From the NCBI GenBank assembly GCA_963921825.1, contig OY997590.1, forward strand, positions 37,279,039 through 37,343,038: a stretch of 64,000 bases of DNA, read 5' to 3'. The DNA is from Erodium maritimum. Lineage: Eukaryota > Streptophyta > Magnoliopsida > Geraniales > Geraniaceae. The notes beneath the pieces were generated by a model, which saw nothing but the letters and a program-made list of their open reading frames with translations, was not told the origin of the DNA and ran no database searches. Positions 43,413 through 56,296 of this stretch are shown here, piece by piece. The translations under genes were made by a program, and so were the position numbers. Position 1 is the stretch's first letter, and each line of letters opens with the position of its first letter.

Positions 43413-45208
43413 TGTAATAACCACTTCTGGTCAACGTCAGTCAAACCTGCGAAAAACAGGAAAATTTAAAAATTTTAAGACAGACACTTAACTTAACTTA
43501 AATTGACCCCGAGGGTCATGCCGGACTTAAGTTGACCCCGTTATCGACTAAAATGAGTTACGGGGGACTCAGGGCAACTTCCTGGTCATTTTGGGAAAGA
43601 TTGATTTTTCGCTGGAAAAGTCACCCGAGCGACGTTTTGGTCCATTCGAGGACCGTTTTGGACCCGAAAAGCTTAGCCGTCGTCGTAGCGGTCTTAGTTG
43701 GGCCGTTTCCTTGAAGCCCGTCCAGTTTAAAATATTTTTGGGAAAAGTGCCCGTTCGGGGCCCGAAACGTCCGTTTTTCGCGAATCTGATTGGAAAATAT
43801 CAACTAGATATTTTCCAAAAGGTATGGGACCCACCTTGACACTTGTCAAGTATATGGTGGTGTAATTTTTGGAGGGAAAATGGGTGGATGTGGTGAGTTG
43901 GCCGAGTATAGGGTAAAAGGGAAAGGAGTTGGAGTTAGTTGTTATTTGTTTTAAAAATTAGAAAGAGGAAGAGAGGTTTTAGAGAGAGAAGGAGAAGGAG
44001 AAGAAGAGAGAAGAAGGAAGGTTGAGCTAGGGTTGGTGATCGAGCCCTTGGATCGAGTCAAAGCAAAGAGCAATCCCGTTCCCCTCATTCTCCTCTACGG
44101 TAATACCCGAACCGATTCTCGTTTCGATTATTTTCAAGAGCTAGGGTTTGGTTATAAAATTTGGTTTAGGGTTGTGTAGAGATTAGAGAGGTGTTGGAGA
44201 CGTTTTAGAGGTGTTTGGGAGAGAAATTTCACGTTTTCCGGTGACCGGAGGCTCGGGAGGAGCTCCGGCCACCGTGGGTGGTGGCCGGCCGGCCATGTGG
44301 TGGCTGGCCGGAGGTGGCAGCAGCCACCACTTGGTGGCCGAGCCCCTCCCTCAAACCCTAGGGTCTCGGCCAAGCCTCTTGGGTGGGGCCCACGTGCTCG
44401 GTTGCTCGGGTTTTAATGTTCGGGTGGTTTAAAACGTCCCCCGGACCACTTTTTCCTAATCGAATCGAAATTTGGAATTAATTTGGAGAAGTTGTAATTA
44501 ACGGGTTTTGGGAAACTTTAAACGTTAATTAATTGACTTAGAAGTCGGAATTCAATTCCGTCAAGTGCGTTGGGTTCCTTGAAATATTCTAAGACCGTAG
44601 AAACGAAAACAGGGACTTTTGGAGCCCCGGAAGGCAATTAACCAAAACCGGGCAGATTCGCCATGTCGGGCGAATCTGGCCCTTACGGGTCCTTTTTCGG
44701 CAATATCGAATAATTGGGAAGTTTGGGAGTGATCGGCTTTGTCGGGGTTACGTTTGGGCGTTAAGTTTATTAATTTTCGGTTTATTCGTACTAGTTTAAA
44801 AGTACTTTGAATTTGTGTTCTTTTAGATCGTGCTACGGACCGAGGCAAGGGAAAGCTCGGCGAGTGACTAGGTCCACTTCGGGTTTTGTTGGAGCGCTTT
44901 TGGATCTATATACGAGGTAGGGAAAAGTAGCCGGATCTCGGCCCTGATTAGGGAAAGTTAATAGTAGAATTGCATGTGACACCGGGGTGTCGTGGGTTGA
45001 GTAGATTTATTTAATTATTAGAAAAGCATGATACGGGATTGTAGCGTTTAAGAGAAAGGCATGTGACACTTAGTAGTGTCGTAGGAACAGAGAACTTAGC
45101 GATAATTGAATTACTGGAGGCATATGACCATGCCCGGAGGTTGTTTGTGAAACTAGCGATTTTAGGACTGTTGGAGGCATCGAGTATGCCGGAGGTTGTC
45201 GTGCGCTT

Positions 45209-45319
45209 TATTTAATTGTTGAGTTTGGGTGGCCTTGAGAGCCCGTATTTAATTGTTGAGTTTGGGTGGCCTTGAGAGCCCGTATTTAATTGTTGAGTCG
45301 GGGTGGCCATGAGAGCCGT
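45209..45319 (+). repeat. 37-bp tandem repeat in LTR copy 1, three units
   Basis: Units starting TATTTAATTGTTGAG; the third is diverged. Repeated at 54945-55055 in LTR copy 2. Confidence 0.85.
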
Positions 45320-45463
45320 GTATTTAATTTGGTGTCTTGAGTGGCAGCGAGTGCCCGTGGGGTTGTTGAACCCGAGTCTTGACTGTTGAGGTGTCTTGAG
45401 TGGCCTTGAGTGCATGTGTGATTGAACTTGCCTGTGATTGTGATTGTGGTTACCTGGGGTGGT

Positions 45464-45703
45464 GAGTTCTAAAGGTCGACAGCCTGATCCGACTTAGTGT
45501 CGATGAATTGCGAGTTCTAAAGGTCGACAGCCTGATCCGACTTAGTGTCGATGAATTGCGAGTTTTAAAGGTCGACAGCCTGATCCGACTTAGTGTCGAG
45601 GAATTGCGAGTTTTAAAGGTCGACAGCCTGATCCGACTTAGTGTCGAGGAATTGCGAGTTTGAAAGGTCGACAGCCTGATCCGACTTCGTGTCGAGGAAT
45701 TGC
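45464..45703 (+). repeat. 48-bp tandem repeat in LTR copy 1, five units
   Basis: Units of the form GAGTTCTAAAGGTCGACAGC...GAATTGC with small changes. The same array occurs at 55200-55439 in LTR copy 2. The other gypsy LTR (4801-7823) has an unrelated 45-bp array in a similar relative position. Confidence 0.93.
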
Positions 45704-46282
45704 GATAGGTCGAACCCTGACCTGATTGAGATTGGTTACTGAGCAGCTGGTGTGCGATCCTTTGTGATCTTGTTTGGTGTTGCGTCGTTTCGTTCGAGTC
45801 CTTGAGGAGGTCGTCGATAGTTGTGTCGGGTCTACACTGTTTTTATCGAGTGTCGAGCCTGTTGAGGAAGGTGACGGGTTGTGGGTCAGTTGGGTATCTG
45901 AGTTGGGGACTGTAGTCCCGGTGTCGGGTTTGGTTTTAGTGTTACTGGCTTCTTCTGCTAATTATGCCATAGTCAGTCTGTTATCCGTGGAGGTGAGCGA
46001 ACGCTCACCCCTAGCTGCTTTTCCTACAGGTACTGATCACCGGACGGACTAGGTGAGCTCTTGAAGTTCATGGAGCTTGGAGCGGAGTCTGGTCTTTACT
46101 TTGTTGAGTCTAGTGACGGATGTTGTACCTTGTCCACTTGTTGGGACGTTTTTGTATTGTAAATGCTATTATTTTGAGAAGTAAATGGAAATGTCAAAAC
46201 TTTTATTGAAAACCGGTTTCAAGTGTTCATGTTTTAAATGTTCGCGTCCCGAGTTCGGTTCGCTGAAATTTGGGGCGTGACA

Positions 46283-46560
46283 AACGTTTTCCAAAACGCC
46301 AAAGTTGAAATGGCCGGTATTCATTACCGACTATTTTTTAACGTCGAGAAAGTTATTCAACATCAATTTTTTTAACGATAATAAATAACTTCACTGACAT
46401 TCTTGAGGTGGTCTAATATTTTGTCAGTTTGAAATTTTACGACGCTTTAAGAGCGAGAAACTTCACTGATGAGCTGTATGTCAGTAAAGTTCATTACCAG
46501 CGTTTTTAGTAACATTACTAACGGATTAGTTTCGTTGGTAATGAAACATTTTGTAACATA
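46283..46560. mobile_element. CACTA element remnant, right part
   Basis: Continues the CACTA subterminal repeats past the LTR (ACGTTTTCCAAAACGCC, ATTCATTACCGAC, GGTAATGAAACATTTTGTA). Duplicated almost exactly at 56019-56296. Confidence 0.55.
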
Positions 46561-47725
46561 GAGGAAACACCAGTATTGGGCACTTGCAAAGGTCGATGCC
46601 ATGTCAATGCTGTTGTCCTCATTAGCCAATGTCGGCCAGCACCCCCCCCCCCCTTGCCAACATGTATTAGTTTTTTTATCAGCAAGACATATTATAAAAT
46701 CTCTTCTTTGAAGAGAAGAACAAGGGTGGAATTACAACCTAATAAGCATTCCACAAGGGGAAACTTAACCAACAACCTCAACATACTAAGGAAAACCAGA
46801 TCAACACAACACCCTCACACAACCAGAGATAAACAACACCAGAAGAAGAGAAAAAACTAGAACCGGAGACAACAAAAATAGATCTATAATCTGGATTTGC
46901 CCACCATGAAGCTCAGTAAGAAAAAAATGTCTATATTACCCAAATTTACCTACCATTAAGCCCAAGAAGAACCGGTAGCCACTAACTACCCAAAGCACCT
47001 CAACCCTAACCTAATTTAGCCTAACCTCCTCTCCCAGCTCAAAGAACAACATATACTAGAAAAGGGAACTACAGACTTTATAATGTTGCACCGCGAACGA
47101 CAGAGACATTCCGACGGAAATCTACCAGAACCCACTGAGCCTAATTACTTTGAACGAAAGGCTTAAAAGCCCAAACACTCATCGACGGCCAACACCGATA
47201 ACCGGCGAGCCCAAGCCACACAATGTAGAAGAGAACTCGAAAAGACCATACAAATAATAGAGGGACAGGGGAGGGAGAAGAGAACCAAACTCAGTCAGGA
47301 CAGAGGTGAAAATCATACATCTGGCCTTCAATGAGGAAGGCCCAAAAGAAGACGACTTCAGAAGTCGCAGATCTGAGTGAAAGGTTAAAGCTACGAACAG
47401 CGCCACTGAGAGTAAAGCCCAACTCACCAGCAACGAAAACCAACTAGTACCGCGACGATCCTTGAGAAAGAAGCATGTCCCACATCCCGAGTCAGAAGAT
47501 GTCGCCGGGATCAGGAAAGAGAGCTCCTCCGCCGCGACACTGAAGGGACTACCACCATGGCAGCAACGGTGGGCCGGATCTGCGACCATCCTCACCGTGG
47601 GAGTTGAGGAATGTCGTCCCACAGTCAGATATGACCCGTCCCGCCACCGACCCACACAGGAGCGCCTAGGAAAAGAAACGAGAACAGGTGAGAAAGAGGG
47701 AGCGAGAAAAGAGAGGCAAGACTTC
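46561..47725 (-). repeat. Right-flank sequence with minus-strand retroposon, first copy
   Basis: A C12 tract at 46642-46653 and a T run near 46672 followed by sequence that on the minus strand is a LINE-like 3' end; the GC-rich body extends to 47725. Identical by eye to 56297-57461. At 47726 the sequence switches abruptly to the gypsy interior. Confidence 0.6.
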
Positions 47726-48297
47726 ACCGTCATGTCTTGAGTCTTCTTTTTGTTTGTGCGTATGTTACAGTATTTTGTTGCTGGCATACTGATTGTGTGT
47801 GATTGCGTGAACTGTTTTTTAACTGTCGCGGGTCGACTCAGGAGCGCTCCTGTAGTCGAACGTGACGGTGTTGATGTCAAGTCGGTACAACGTGGTTCGG
47901 GGACGCCTGAACCGGGTTGTAACTACGTGATGTCAAGGAACGAAGTTTTAAAATGAAAGGGTGAAGGTTTTAAAATTATTGGCCCTGTTGGCATGTCTTG
48001 AACTTGATTGGCCCTATGGGCATATGTTTGATTTTTGATTGGCCCGGTGAACGGGGGTCGTCGTGTTGTGTGGGTTGGTTTGCCGTCGCTTGTTTGGTGC
48101 ACGTCGGTGCGGTCTCGTTGTGGTCTCGTTTACTAATGCTAGTATATAAAGTACGTTTAGCTTGAGCGGTGTAGCGCTTTAGTGATAAGCACGTTAGTGT
48201 AAGCTTAAGAGGGTGGACGTTAGTGCGTTTGTACTGTCGTTTTTATTTAAGTTCGCAAACTGAACGTTTGCGTGTATCCGTGCAGAGGATACTGTTT
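47726..48297 (+). other. Gypsy internal leader, truncated at its 5' side
   Basis: Noncoding T/G-rich leader before the polyprotein. No primer-binding site and no LTR end precede it; instead it is fused to flank sequence at 47725/47726, with short similarity (CC-TCATG) to the undisturbed flank at 57463-57470. Confidence 0.65.
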
Positions 48298-51200
48298 ATG
48301 GCTCGCGGTAAGCGGGGACGACCATCAGGAACGCGGGGCCAGGCACCCACGCGAGGCCGGCGGGGACGGTCAGCAGGGGCACCAGGGAGGGTGCCGACCG
48401 TCGAGCCCGCCGACTATGCGGAGGCACAGGGTACTCCTGTCGGAGAAGACAGGAGGAGTGATGCGGGGCCGTCTGCAGGCACCCCCAGTGTTCCGCCAGT
48501 CGCGGACCCTCCAGTGATGACTGCCCTGGATGAGCTTACCAGGACCGTTCAGAGTTTGGTGGCGATCATCGCCAGCCGAGAGTCGGCTTCGCCAGCACCA
48601 GAGGCAGCCGCAGTCCCGGTGAGGGCTGCTCAGACAGAGGATCTTACCTCCCGAGCGCTACTAGATTTCCTGAAGCTCGGGATACCTGTTTTTGTCGGGG
48701 AGCCGAATCCCGACCTGGCTGAGCGATGGATAGAGCAGGTCACACGAGACTTGGACACATCGGGTGTCGAGGATGGCCGTCGGAGAGTGTCCTTCGCGGC
48801 CCATCAGCTGAGAGACAGCGCCTACCACTGGTGGGGGCGGGTGAAGGACACGGTCGGATACGACTACAGCGTATTCCAGGAGGTATTCACGGCACAGTAC
48901 TTCCCCGAGTCGGCTCGGCTGGAGCGACATCGGCAGTTCTTAGACCTGGAGCAAGGGGGGATGACGGTAGGAGAGTACGAAGCCAGGTTCACAGCCTTGG
49001 CCAGATTCGCGCCTGAGATGGTGACGAGCGAGGCGAACCGTTGCCTGCGGTTCCAGGACGGACTGAGGCTGGGCATCCGGAACCAGGTTCTCGCCTTGAG
49101 GATACGGAAGTATACCGACCTCGTGGACACCGCAGCTACAGTAGAGCAGGGCGCCAGGGATGCAGTCAGGAGCCGTGAGGTCCGACCTCGGCCGATCAGT
49201 TGGGCAGGGCCGTCAGACTCACGAGACTCGCGGAGGCAGAGGACCGCGGGATCCTTCCGACCACCGCCTCATCAGAGTGGATCGAGACAGCAGGGGTCAG
49301 TGGCATCAGTGGGGCCAGTCGCCTCAGAGAGGAGGCCGTCATGCTATCACTGCGGGCAACCAGACCACTTACAGCGAGACTGTCCGACGAGGGGAGGAAC
49401 CGCGGCAGTACCAGCTACTAGCCGGACAGGCCAGGGCTCGGGGTCGAGGGCTGACGAGATCAGCTGTTACCGATGCGGCCGGGCCGGTCACACTATGGCA
49501 TGGTGCCGAGAGCAGTTGGGGGAGACATCAGTGCAGCGACCGCAGCAGTCGCGGACAGTACAGTCGCCCAGAGGTCGCCTTCGACAGGGTCAGCAGCCGA
49601 GATCATCACGGCCGTCTACGAGCGCACCAATTCCGAGACAGCAGCAGAGTCACGGGTATCCAGCAGCCAGTGCGCAGGGTCAGAGGCAGCAGGCCTCGCA
49701 GGGGAGAGTATATGCAGTCACCGACTCCAGAGCCCCAGGACCTAGCACGTACCGTGAGACCATCCAGGGTACGTGTTTGTTGTATCATTTATGGGCTTTG
49801 TTCTTGTTTGATACCGGGGCATCGCACTCTTTTATTTCGTCGGGTTGTGCTGAGAGGTTGGGGTTGAGCTTAGAGCCGTTGAGTCCACCCCTATGCCTGG
49901 ACACCCCAGTTGGGGGTGGTGTATCGTTGACTAGAGTATGTCGTGCCTGCGAGATTAGAGTCGCAGACTGTCCTTGCCCTGGTGACCTTCTCGTGTTGGG
50001 GATGACTACCTTTGATGTGATTTTGGGTATGGATTGGTTGTCGAGGTACCGAGCCAACATCGATTGCTACAGACGACGAGTGACAGTGACAGTGGGCGGT
50101 ACGAAGGTGACGTGCGTGCTGGGGAGTAAGAGTGGGGTCCTCCTGTCGGCGTTGTCTGCAGAGGAGGAAGTACCGGCTGTGCAGAGCCGAGAGTTACCGA
50201 GAGTGGTATGCGAGTTCCCCGAGGTCTTTCCTGAGGAGTTGAGCGGGCTGCCACCGATTCGTGAGGTGGAGTTCGGGATTGACCTAGTGCCGGGAACGGC
50301 GGCGATATCGATGGCGCCTTACAGGTTTGCGCCGGCAGAGTTGACTGAGCTGAAGCGTCAACTGGAGGAGCTTCAGCAGAAGGGGTTTATCCGTCCGAGT
50401 GCATCGCCGTGGGGAGCACCAGCACTCTTCGTGAAGAAGAAGAGTGGAGAGCTACGGATGTGTATAGATTACCGGAAGCTGAACCGGGTTACGGTGAAGA
50501 ACCGGTACCCGATGCCGAGGATCGATGACTTGTTTGACCAGTTGAGAGGGGCGACTCACTTCTCGAAGATCGATCTGCGATCCGGTTATTATCAGTTGCG
50601 AGTCCGTGAGGGGGACGTCGCAAAGACTGCATTCCGGACACGCTATGGGCATTACGAGTTCCTGGTGATGCCATTCGGACTGACGAACGCGCCAGCAGCG
50701 TTCATGGACCTGATGAACAGCATCTTCCGGCCGTACCTGGATCAGTTTGTGGTGGTGTTCGTGGACGATATCCTAATATATTCGCAGAACGAGGCGGCGC
50801 ATGAGGCACATCTGAGGGTTGTTCTGACCCTACTGCGCGAGCACCAGCTATATGCCAACCGGGAGAAGTGCGAGTTCTGGCTCTCTGAGGTGAGATTCCT
50901 CGGCCACATCGTATCCCGTGACGGTATCCTGGTCGATCCGTCGAAGATCGACGCGGTCTCGAAGTGGGCACGGCCCATGAGTGTTTTCGAGATCCGCAGC
51001 TTTCTGGGATTGGCAGGCTACTATAGGCTATTTGTCCAGGATTTTGCACGACTAGCCGCACCGATGACTCTGTTAACGCGCAAGGGTGTTGGGTTCGTGT
51101 GGACAGATGACTGTGAGCGTGCGTTCGCGGAATTGAAGACTCGACTGACTACAGCTCCAGTGTTAGTGGTGCCCGAGCGAGGGATTGGCTATGATGTTTA

Positions 51201-53205
51201 CTGCGATGCATCCGGAGAGGGACTGGGTTGCGTGCTGATGCAGTCGGGCAGAGTTGTGGCTTATGGCTCCAGGCAGTTGAAGATACACGAGCGCAACTAT
51301 CCTACCCACGACTTGGAGCTAGCAGCAGTCGTGTTTGCGCTAAAGAGCTGGCGATATTACCTGTACGGCGAGGGGTTTCAGGTGTTCTCGGATCACAAGA
51401 GCCTCAAGTACATATTTTCCCAGCGAGACCTGAACATGCGTCAGCGACGGTGGATGGAACTACTCGAGGAGTACGACTTCGAGCTACACTACCACCCAGG
51501 CAAGGCGAACGTTGTCGCCGACGCCTTGAGTAGGAAGTCGGCTCCGAGCCTCGCCAGCATATCTGTCCGAGAGTGGGACATGATGGGGGAGCTGAGCACA
51601 TTCGGGCTTGAGCTAGAGGAGGTTACTGGCGGTGTTGCCATGTGCTCCCTAGTGGCTCAGCCCTCACTGCTTGCCCAAGTGTTGGAGGCGCAGAGGGAGG
51701 ACGTCGAAGCATCAGAGATCCGCGAGAGAGTCGTCAGGGGTGACGAGGTGGTGGGCTGGCAGGACAGTACTGATTGGGGACTACGGTACCGCGGGGGGCT
51801 GTTCGTACCAGTTAACTATAGAGATGCCGTGTTACGAGAGGCACACCATTCGCGTCTCGCAGTGCATCCGGGGGGCACCAAGATGTACCGTGACCTCAGG
51901 AGGCACTACTGGTGGCGCGGCATGAGGAGAGCAGTCGCAGAGTTTGTGTCGAGATGCCTTGTCTGTCAGCAGGTGAAGGCAGAGCATCAGCGTCCCGCGG
52001 GATTGTTACAGCCACTACCGATTGCTCAGTGGAAGTGGGAGCACATTACGATGGATTTCGTGTGTGGACTACCGAGATCGCCCAAGGGAAACGACGCCGT
52101 GTGGGTGGTAGTCGACCGGTTGACCAAGTCGGCCCATTTTCTGGCTATGAGGATGACAGACCCGGTCGACAAGTTGAGCAGTCTGTATATCCAGGAGATA
52201 GTGCGCCTCCACGGGGTCCCGGTGTCGATAGTGTCTGACATGGATCCCCGCTTCACGTCCAGGTTCTGGCCGAGTCTGCAGAAGGCACTGGGGACAGAGG
52301 TCCTACTCAGCACAGCACATCATCCTCAGACAGACGGTCAGTCTGAGCGTACCATTCAGATCTTGGAGGACATGCTGCGAGCATGTGTGCTGGATTTCAG
52401 GGGATCTTGGGAGACCCACCTGCCATTGGCCGAGTTCGCCTACAACAACAGCTTCCAGGCCAGTATCGGGATGGCACCGTTCGAAGCGTTGTATGGTAGG
52501 CCGTGTCGGTCACCAGTATGCTGGGCAGAGGTGGGGGACAAGAGTCTGCTGGGGCCAGATCTTGTCAGAGAGACGACGGAGAAGGTCACATTGATCCGCG
52601 ATCGGTTGAGGACCGCGCAGAGCCGGCAGAAGAGTTATGCAGACAGGCGACGTCGACCTCTTGAGTTTGCAGTCGGGGATCACGTGTTCCTGAAGGTGAG
52701 CCCGAGGAAGGGGCTGGTGCGGTTCAGGCGCAGCGGGGGAAAGTTGGCTCCGAGGTACATAGGCCCGTTCCAGATCTTAGACAGAGTGGGAGTCGTGGCT
52801 TATCGTCTGGCGTTGCCACCGCAGCTTGGGAGAGTACATAACGTCTTCCACGTATCCCAGTTGCGGCAGTACAACGCAGACCCCTCCCACGTCATCGAGT
52901 GGACTGATATCGAGGTGGCTGATGATGTCTCCTATGAGGAGCAGCCGGTTCGGATCATGGACACACGGCAGCAGATTCTGCGGGGAGGCAAGATTATCCG
53001 CTTGGTCCGAGTGCAGTGGAAACATCCCGGAGCTGAGTCGACGTGGGAACGCGAGGACGAGGTTCGCGCGAAGTATCCCGGCCTGTTCGACTCCCGAGGT
53101 ACGTCTGTTTTAAATTTCGCGGACGAAATTTCTTTAAGGGGGGTAGACTGTAATAACCACTTCTGGTCAACGTCAGTCAAACCTGCGAAAAACAGGAAAA
53201 TTTAA
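48298..53205 (+). CDS. Tekay/Del-like chromovirus gag-pol polyprotein, intact ORF
   Basis: Uninterrupted frame; an upstream in-frame ATG at 48223 exists, but [11 protein letters not shown] at 48298 (1,635 residues) is the likelier start. Order: gag core, two CCHC knuckles at about 349 ([14 protein letters not shown]) and 390 ([14 protein letters not shown]), protease FDTGASHSF (Asp at 505), RT with FVDD at 821, RNase H (YCDAS, Asp 970; later LSRK), integrase zinc finger from 1183, and a complete catalytic triad D1253, D1314, E1350 with 35-residue spacing. The C-terminus carries a chromodomain-like segment ([15 protein letters not shown]) that in this clade guides insertion to heterochromatin. 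RT before integrase and the chromodomain define a Ty3/gypsy chromovirus. The frame runs past YPGLFD through the polypurine tract to a stop inside the LTR. It is the only intact long transposon ORF here. Confidence 0.95.
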   Translation: MARGKRGRPSGTRGQAPTRGRRGRSAGAPGRVPTVEPADYAEAQGTPVGEDRRSDAGPSAGTPSVPPVADPPVMTALDELTRTVQSLVAIIASRESASPAPEAAAVPVRAAQTEDLTSRALLDFLKLGIPVFVGEPNPDLAERWIEQVTRDLDTSGVEDGRRRVSFAAHQLRDSAYHWWGRVKDTVGYDYSVFQEVFTAQYFPESARLERHRQFLDLEQGGMTVGEYEARFTALARFAPEMVTSEANRCLRFQDGLRLGIRNQVLALRIRKYTDLVDTAATVEQGARDAVRSREVRPRPISWAGPSDSRDSRRQRTAGSFRPPPHQSGSRQQGSVASVGPVASERRPSCYHCGQPDHLQRDCPTRGGTAAVPATSRTGQGSGSRADEISCYRCGRAGHTMAWCREQLGETSVQRPQQSRTVQSPRGRLRQGQQPRSSRPSTSAPIPRQQQSHGYPAASAQGQRQQASQGRVYAVTDSRAPGPSTYRETIQGTCLLYHLWALFLFDTGASHSFISSGCAERLGLSLEPLSPPLCLDTPVGGGVSLTRVCRACEIRVADCPCPGDLLVLGMTTFDVILGMDWLSRYRANIDCYRRRVTVTVGGTKVTCVLGSKSGVLLSALSAEEEVPAVQSRELPRVVCEFPEVFPEELSGLPPIREVEFGIDLVPGTAAISMAPYRFAPAELTELKRQLEELQQKGFIRPSASPWGAPALFVKKKSGELRMCIDYRKLNRVTVKNRYPMPRIDDLFDQLRGATHFSKIDLRSGYYQLRVREGDVAKTAFRTRYGHYEFLVMPFGLTNAPAAFMDLMNSIFRPYLDQFVVVFVDDILIYSQNEAAHEAHLRVVLTLLREHQLYANREKCEFWLSEVRFLGHIVSRDGILVDPSKIDAVSKWARPMSVFEIRSFLGLAGYYRLFVQDFARLAAPMTLLTRKGVGFVWTDDCERAFAELKTRLTTAPVLVVPERGIGYDVYCDASGEGLGCVLMQSGRVVAYGSRQLKIHERNYPTHDLELAAVVFALKSWRYYLYGEGFQVFSDHKSLKYIFSQRDLNMRQRRWMELLEEYDFELHYHPGKANVVADALSRKSAPSLASISVREWDMMGELSTFGLELEEVTGGVAMCSLVAQPSLLAQVLEAQREDVEASEIRERVVRGDEVVGWQDSTDWGLRYRGGLFVPVNYRDAVLREAHHSRLAVHPGGTKMYRDLRRHYWWRGMRRAVAEFVSRCLVCQQVKAEHQRPAGLLQPLPIAQWKWEHITMDFVCGLPRSPKGNDAVWVVVDRLTKSAHFLAMRMTDPVDKLSSLYIQEIVRLHGVPVSIVSDMDPRFTSRFWPSLQKALGTEVLLSTAHHPQTDGQSERTIQILEDMLRACVLDFRGSWETHLPLAEFAYNNSFQASIGMAPFEALYGRPCRSPVCWAEVGDKSLLGPDLVRETTEKVTLIRDRLRTAQSRQKSYADRRRRPLEFAVGDHVFLKVSPRKGLVRFRRSGGKLAPRYIGPFQILDRVGVVAYRLALPPQLGRVHNVFHVSQLRQYNADPSHVIEWTDIEVADDVSYEEQPVRIMDTRQQILRGGKIIRLVRVQWKHPGAESTWEREDEVRAKYPGLFDSRGTSVLNFADEISLRGVDCNNHFWSTSVKPAKNRKI
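53136..53148 (+). other. Gypsy polypurine tract
   Basis: AAGGGGGGTAGAC directly before the TG of LTR copy 2, the expected plus-strand primer. Confidence 0.85.
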
Positions 53206-56018
53206 AAATTTTAAGACAGACACTTAACTTAACTTAAATTGACGCCGAGGGTCATGCCGGACTTAAGTTGACCCCGTTATCGACTAAAATGAGTTACGGG
53301 GGACTCAGGGCAACTTCCTGGTCATTTTGGGAAAGATTGATTTTTCGCTGGAAAAGTCACCCGAGCGACGTTTTGGTCCATTCGAGGACCGTTTTGGACC
53401 CGAAAAGCTTAGCCGTCGTCGTAGCGGTCTTAGTTGGGCCGTTTCCTTGAAGCCCGTCCAGTTTAAAATATTTTTGGGAAAAGTGCCCGTTCGGGGCCCG
53501 AAACGTCCGTTTTTCGCGAATCTGATTGGAAAATATCAACTAGATATTTTCCAAAAGGTATGGGACCCACCTTGACACTTGTCAAGTATATGGTGGTGTA
53601 ATTTTTGGAGGGAAAATGGGTGGATGTGGTGAGTTGGCCGAGTATAGGGTAAAAGGGAAAGGAGTTGGAGTTAGTTGTTATTTGTTTTAAAAATTAGAAA
53701 GAGGAAGAGAGGTTTTAGAGAGAGAAGGAGAAGGAGAAGAAGAGAGAAGAAGGAAGGTTGAGCTAGGGTTGGTGATCGAGCCCTTGGATCGAGTCAAAGC
53801 AAAGAGCAATCCCGTTCCCCTCATTCTCCTCTACGGTAATACCCGAACCGATTCTCGTTTCGATTATTTTCAAGAGCTAGGGTTTGGTTATAAAATTTGG
53901 TTTAGGGTTGTGTAGAGATTAGAGAGGTGTTGGAGACGTTTTAGAGGTGTTTGGGAGAGAAATTTCACGTTTTCCGGTGACCGGAGGCTCGGGAGGAGCT
54001 CCGGCCACCGTGGGTGGTGGCCGGCCGGCCATGTGGTGGCTGGCCGGAGGTGGCAGCAGCCACCACTTGGTGGCCGAGCCCCTCCCTCAAACCCTAGGGT
54101 CTCGGCCAAGCCTCTTGGGTGGGGCCCACGTGCTCGGTTGCTCGGGTTTTAATGTTCGGGTGGTTTAAAACGTCCCCCGGACCACTTTTTCCTAATCGAA
54201 TCGAAATTTGGAATTAATTTGGAGAAGTTGTAATTAACGGGTTTTGGGAAACTTTAAACGTTAATTAATTGACTTAGAAGTCGGAATTCAATTCCGTCAA
54301 GTGCGTTGGGTTCCTTGAAATATTCTAAGACCGTAGAAACGAAAACAGGGACTTTTGGAGCCCCGGAAGGCAATTAACCAAAACCGGGCAGATTCGCCAT
54401 GTCGGGCGAATCTGGCCCTTACGGGTCCTTTTTCGGCAATATCGAATAATTGGGAAGTTTGGGAGTGATCGGCTTTGTCGGGGTTACGTTTGGGCGTTAA
54501 GTTTATTAATTTTCGGTTTATTCGTACTAGTTTAAAAGTACTTTGAATTTGTGTTCTTTTAGATCGTGCTACGGACCGAGGCAAGGGAAAGCTCGGCGAG
54601 TGACTAGGTCCACTTCGGGTTTTGTTGGAGCGCTTTTGGATCTATATACGAGGTAGGGAAAAGTAGCCGGATCTCGGCCCTGATTAGGGAAAGTTAATAG
54701 TAGAATTGCATGTGACACCGGGGTGTCGTGGGTTGAGTAGATTTATTTAATTATTAGAAAAGCATGATACGGGATTGTAGCGTTTAAGAGAAAGGCATGT
54801 GACACTTAGTAGTGTCGTAGGAACAGAGAACTTAGCGATAATTGAATTACTGGAGGCATATGACCATGCCCGGAGGTTGTTTGTGAAACTAGCGATTTTA
54901 GGACTGTTGGAGGCATCGAGTATGCCGGAGGTTGTCGTGCGCTTTATTTAATTGTTGAGTTTGGGTGGCCTTGAGAGCCCGTATTTAATTGTTGAGTTTG
55001 GGTGGCCTTGAGAGCCCGTATTTAATTGTTGAGTCGGGGTGGCCATGAGAGCCGTGTATTTAATTTGGTGTCTTGAGTGGCAGCGAGTGCCCGTGGGGTT
55101 GTTGAACCCGAGTCTTGACTGTTGAGGTGTCTTGAGTGGCCTTGAGTGCATGTGTGATTGAACTTGCCTGTGATTGTGATTGTGGTTACCTGGGGTGGTG
55201 AGTTCTAAAGGTCGACAGCCTGATCCGACTTAGTGTCGATGAATTGCGAGTTCTAAAGGTCGACAGCCTGATCCGACTTAGTGTCGATGAATTGCGAGTT
55301 TTAAAGGTCGACAGCCTGATCCGACTTAGTGTCGAGGAATTGCGAGTTTTAAAGGTCGACAGCCTGATCCGACTTAGTGTCGAGGAATTGCGAGTTTGAA
55401 AGGTCGACAGCCTGATCCGACTTCGTGTCGAGGAATTGCGATAGGTCGAACCCTGACCTGATTGAGATTGGTTACTGAGCAGCTGGTGTGCGATCCTTTG
55501 TGATCTTGTTTGGTGTTGCGTCGTTTCGTTCGAGTCCTTGAGGAGGTCGTCGATAGTTGTGTCGGGTCTACACTGTTTTTATCGAGTGTCGAGCCTGTTG
55601 AGGAAGGTGACGGGTTGTGGGTCAGTTGGGTATCTGAGTTGGGGACTGTAGTCCCGGTGTCGGGTTTGGTTTTAGTGTTACTGGCTTCTTCTGCTAATTA
55701 TGCCATAGTCAGTCTGTTATCCGTGGAGGTGAGCGAACGCTCACCCCTAGCTGCTTTTCCTACAGGTACTGATCACCGGACGGACTAGGTGAGCTCTTGA
55801 AGTTCATGGAGCTTGGAGCGGAGTCTGGTCTTTACTTTGTTGAGTCTAGTGACGGATGTTGTACCTTGTCCACTTGTTGGGACGTTTTTGTATTGTAAAT
55901 GCTATTATTTTGAGAAGTAAATGGAAATGTCAAAACTTTTATTGAAAACCGGTTTCAAGTGTTCATGTTTTAAATGTTCGCGTCCCGAGTTCGGTTCGCT
56001 GAAATTTGGGGCGTGACA
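53149..56018 (+). repeat. Chromovirus LTR, copy 2 (3' LTR)
   Basis: Same ends as copy 1 and followed by AACGT at 56019-56023. The pair 43408-43412 and 56019-56023 would be a perfect target duplication for the whole 12.6-kb interval. Confidence 0.95.
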
Positions 56019-56296
56019 AACGTTTTCCAAAACGCCAAAGTTGAAATGGCCGGTATTCATTACCGACTATTTTTTAACGTCGAGAAAGTTATTCAACATC
56101 AATTTTTTTAACGATAATAAATAACTTCACTGACATTCTTGAGGTGGTCTAATATTTTGTCAGTTTGAAATTTTACGACGCTTTAAGAGCGAGAAACTTC
56201 ACTGATGAGCTGTATGTCAGTAAAGTTCATTACCAGCGTTTTTAGTAACATTACTAACGGATTAGTTTCGTTGGTAATGAAACATTTTGTAACATA
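56019..56296. mobile_element. CACTA remnant, second copy of right part
   Basis: Near-exact copy of 46283-46560 at offset 9,736 bp. Confidence 0.6.

Larger units (their letters stand above)
43413..46282 (+). repeat. Chromovirus LTR, copy 1 (2,870 bp)
   Basis: Begins TGTAATAACC and ends GGGGCGTGACA. AACGT flanks it on both sides (43408-43412 and 46283-46287), so taken alone it is a solo LTR with a perfect target duplication. It matches copy 2 at 53149-56018; I found only one mismatch (43508 C against 53244 G) and no indel. Confidence 0.93.

Noticed and set aside
47179..47880. 233-codon minus-strand ORF spanning the flank/gypsy junction
   Set aside because: Crosses the fusion point at 47725/47726 and is shortened in the second copy; no motif recognised.
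49160..49867. 235-codon ORF on the plus strand in another frame
   Set aside because: Lies wholly inside the chromovirus gag-pol frame; Arg/Gly-rich composition is a shadow of the real frame.
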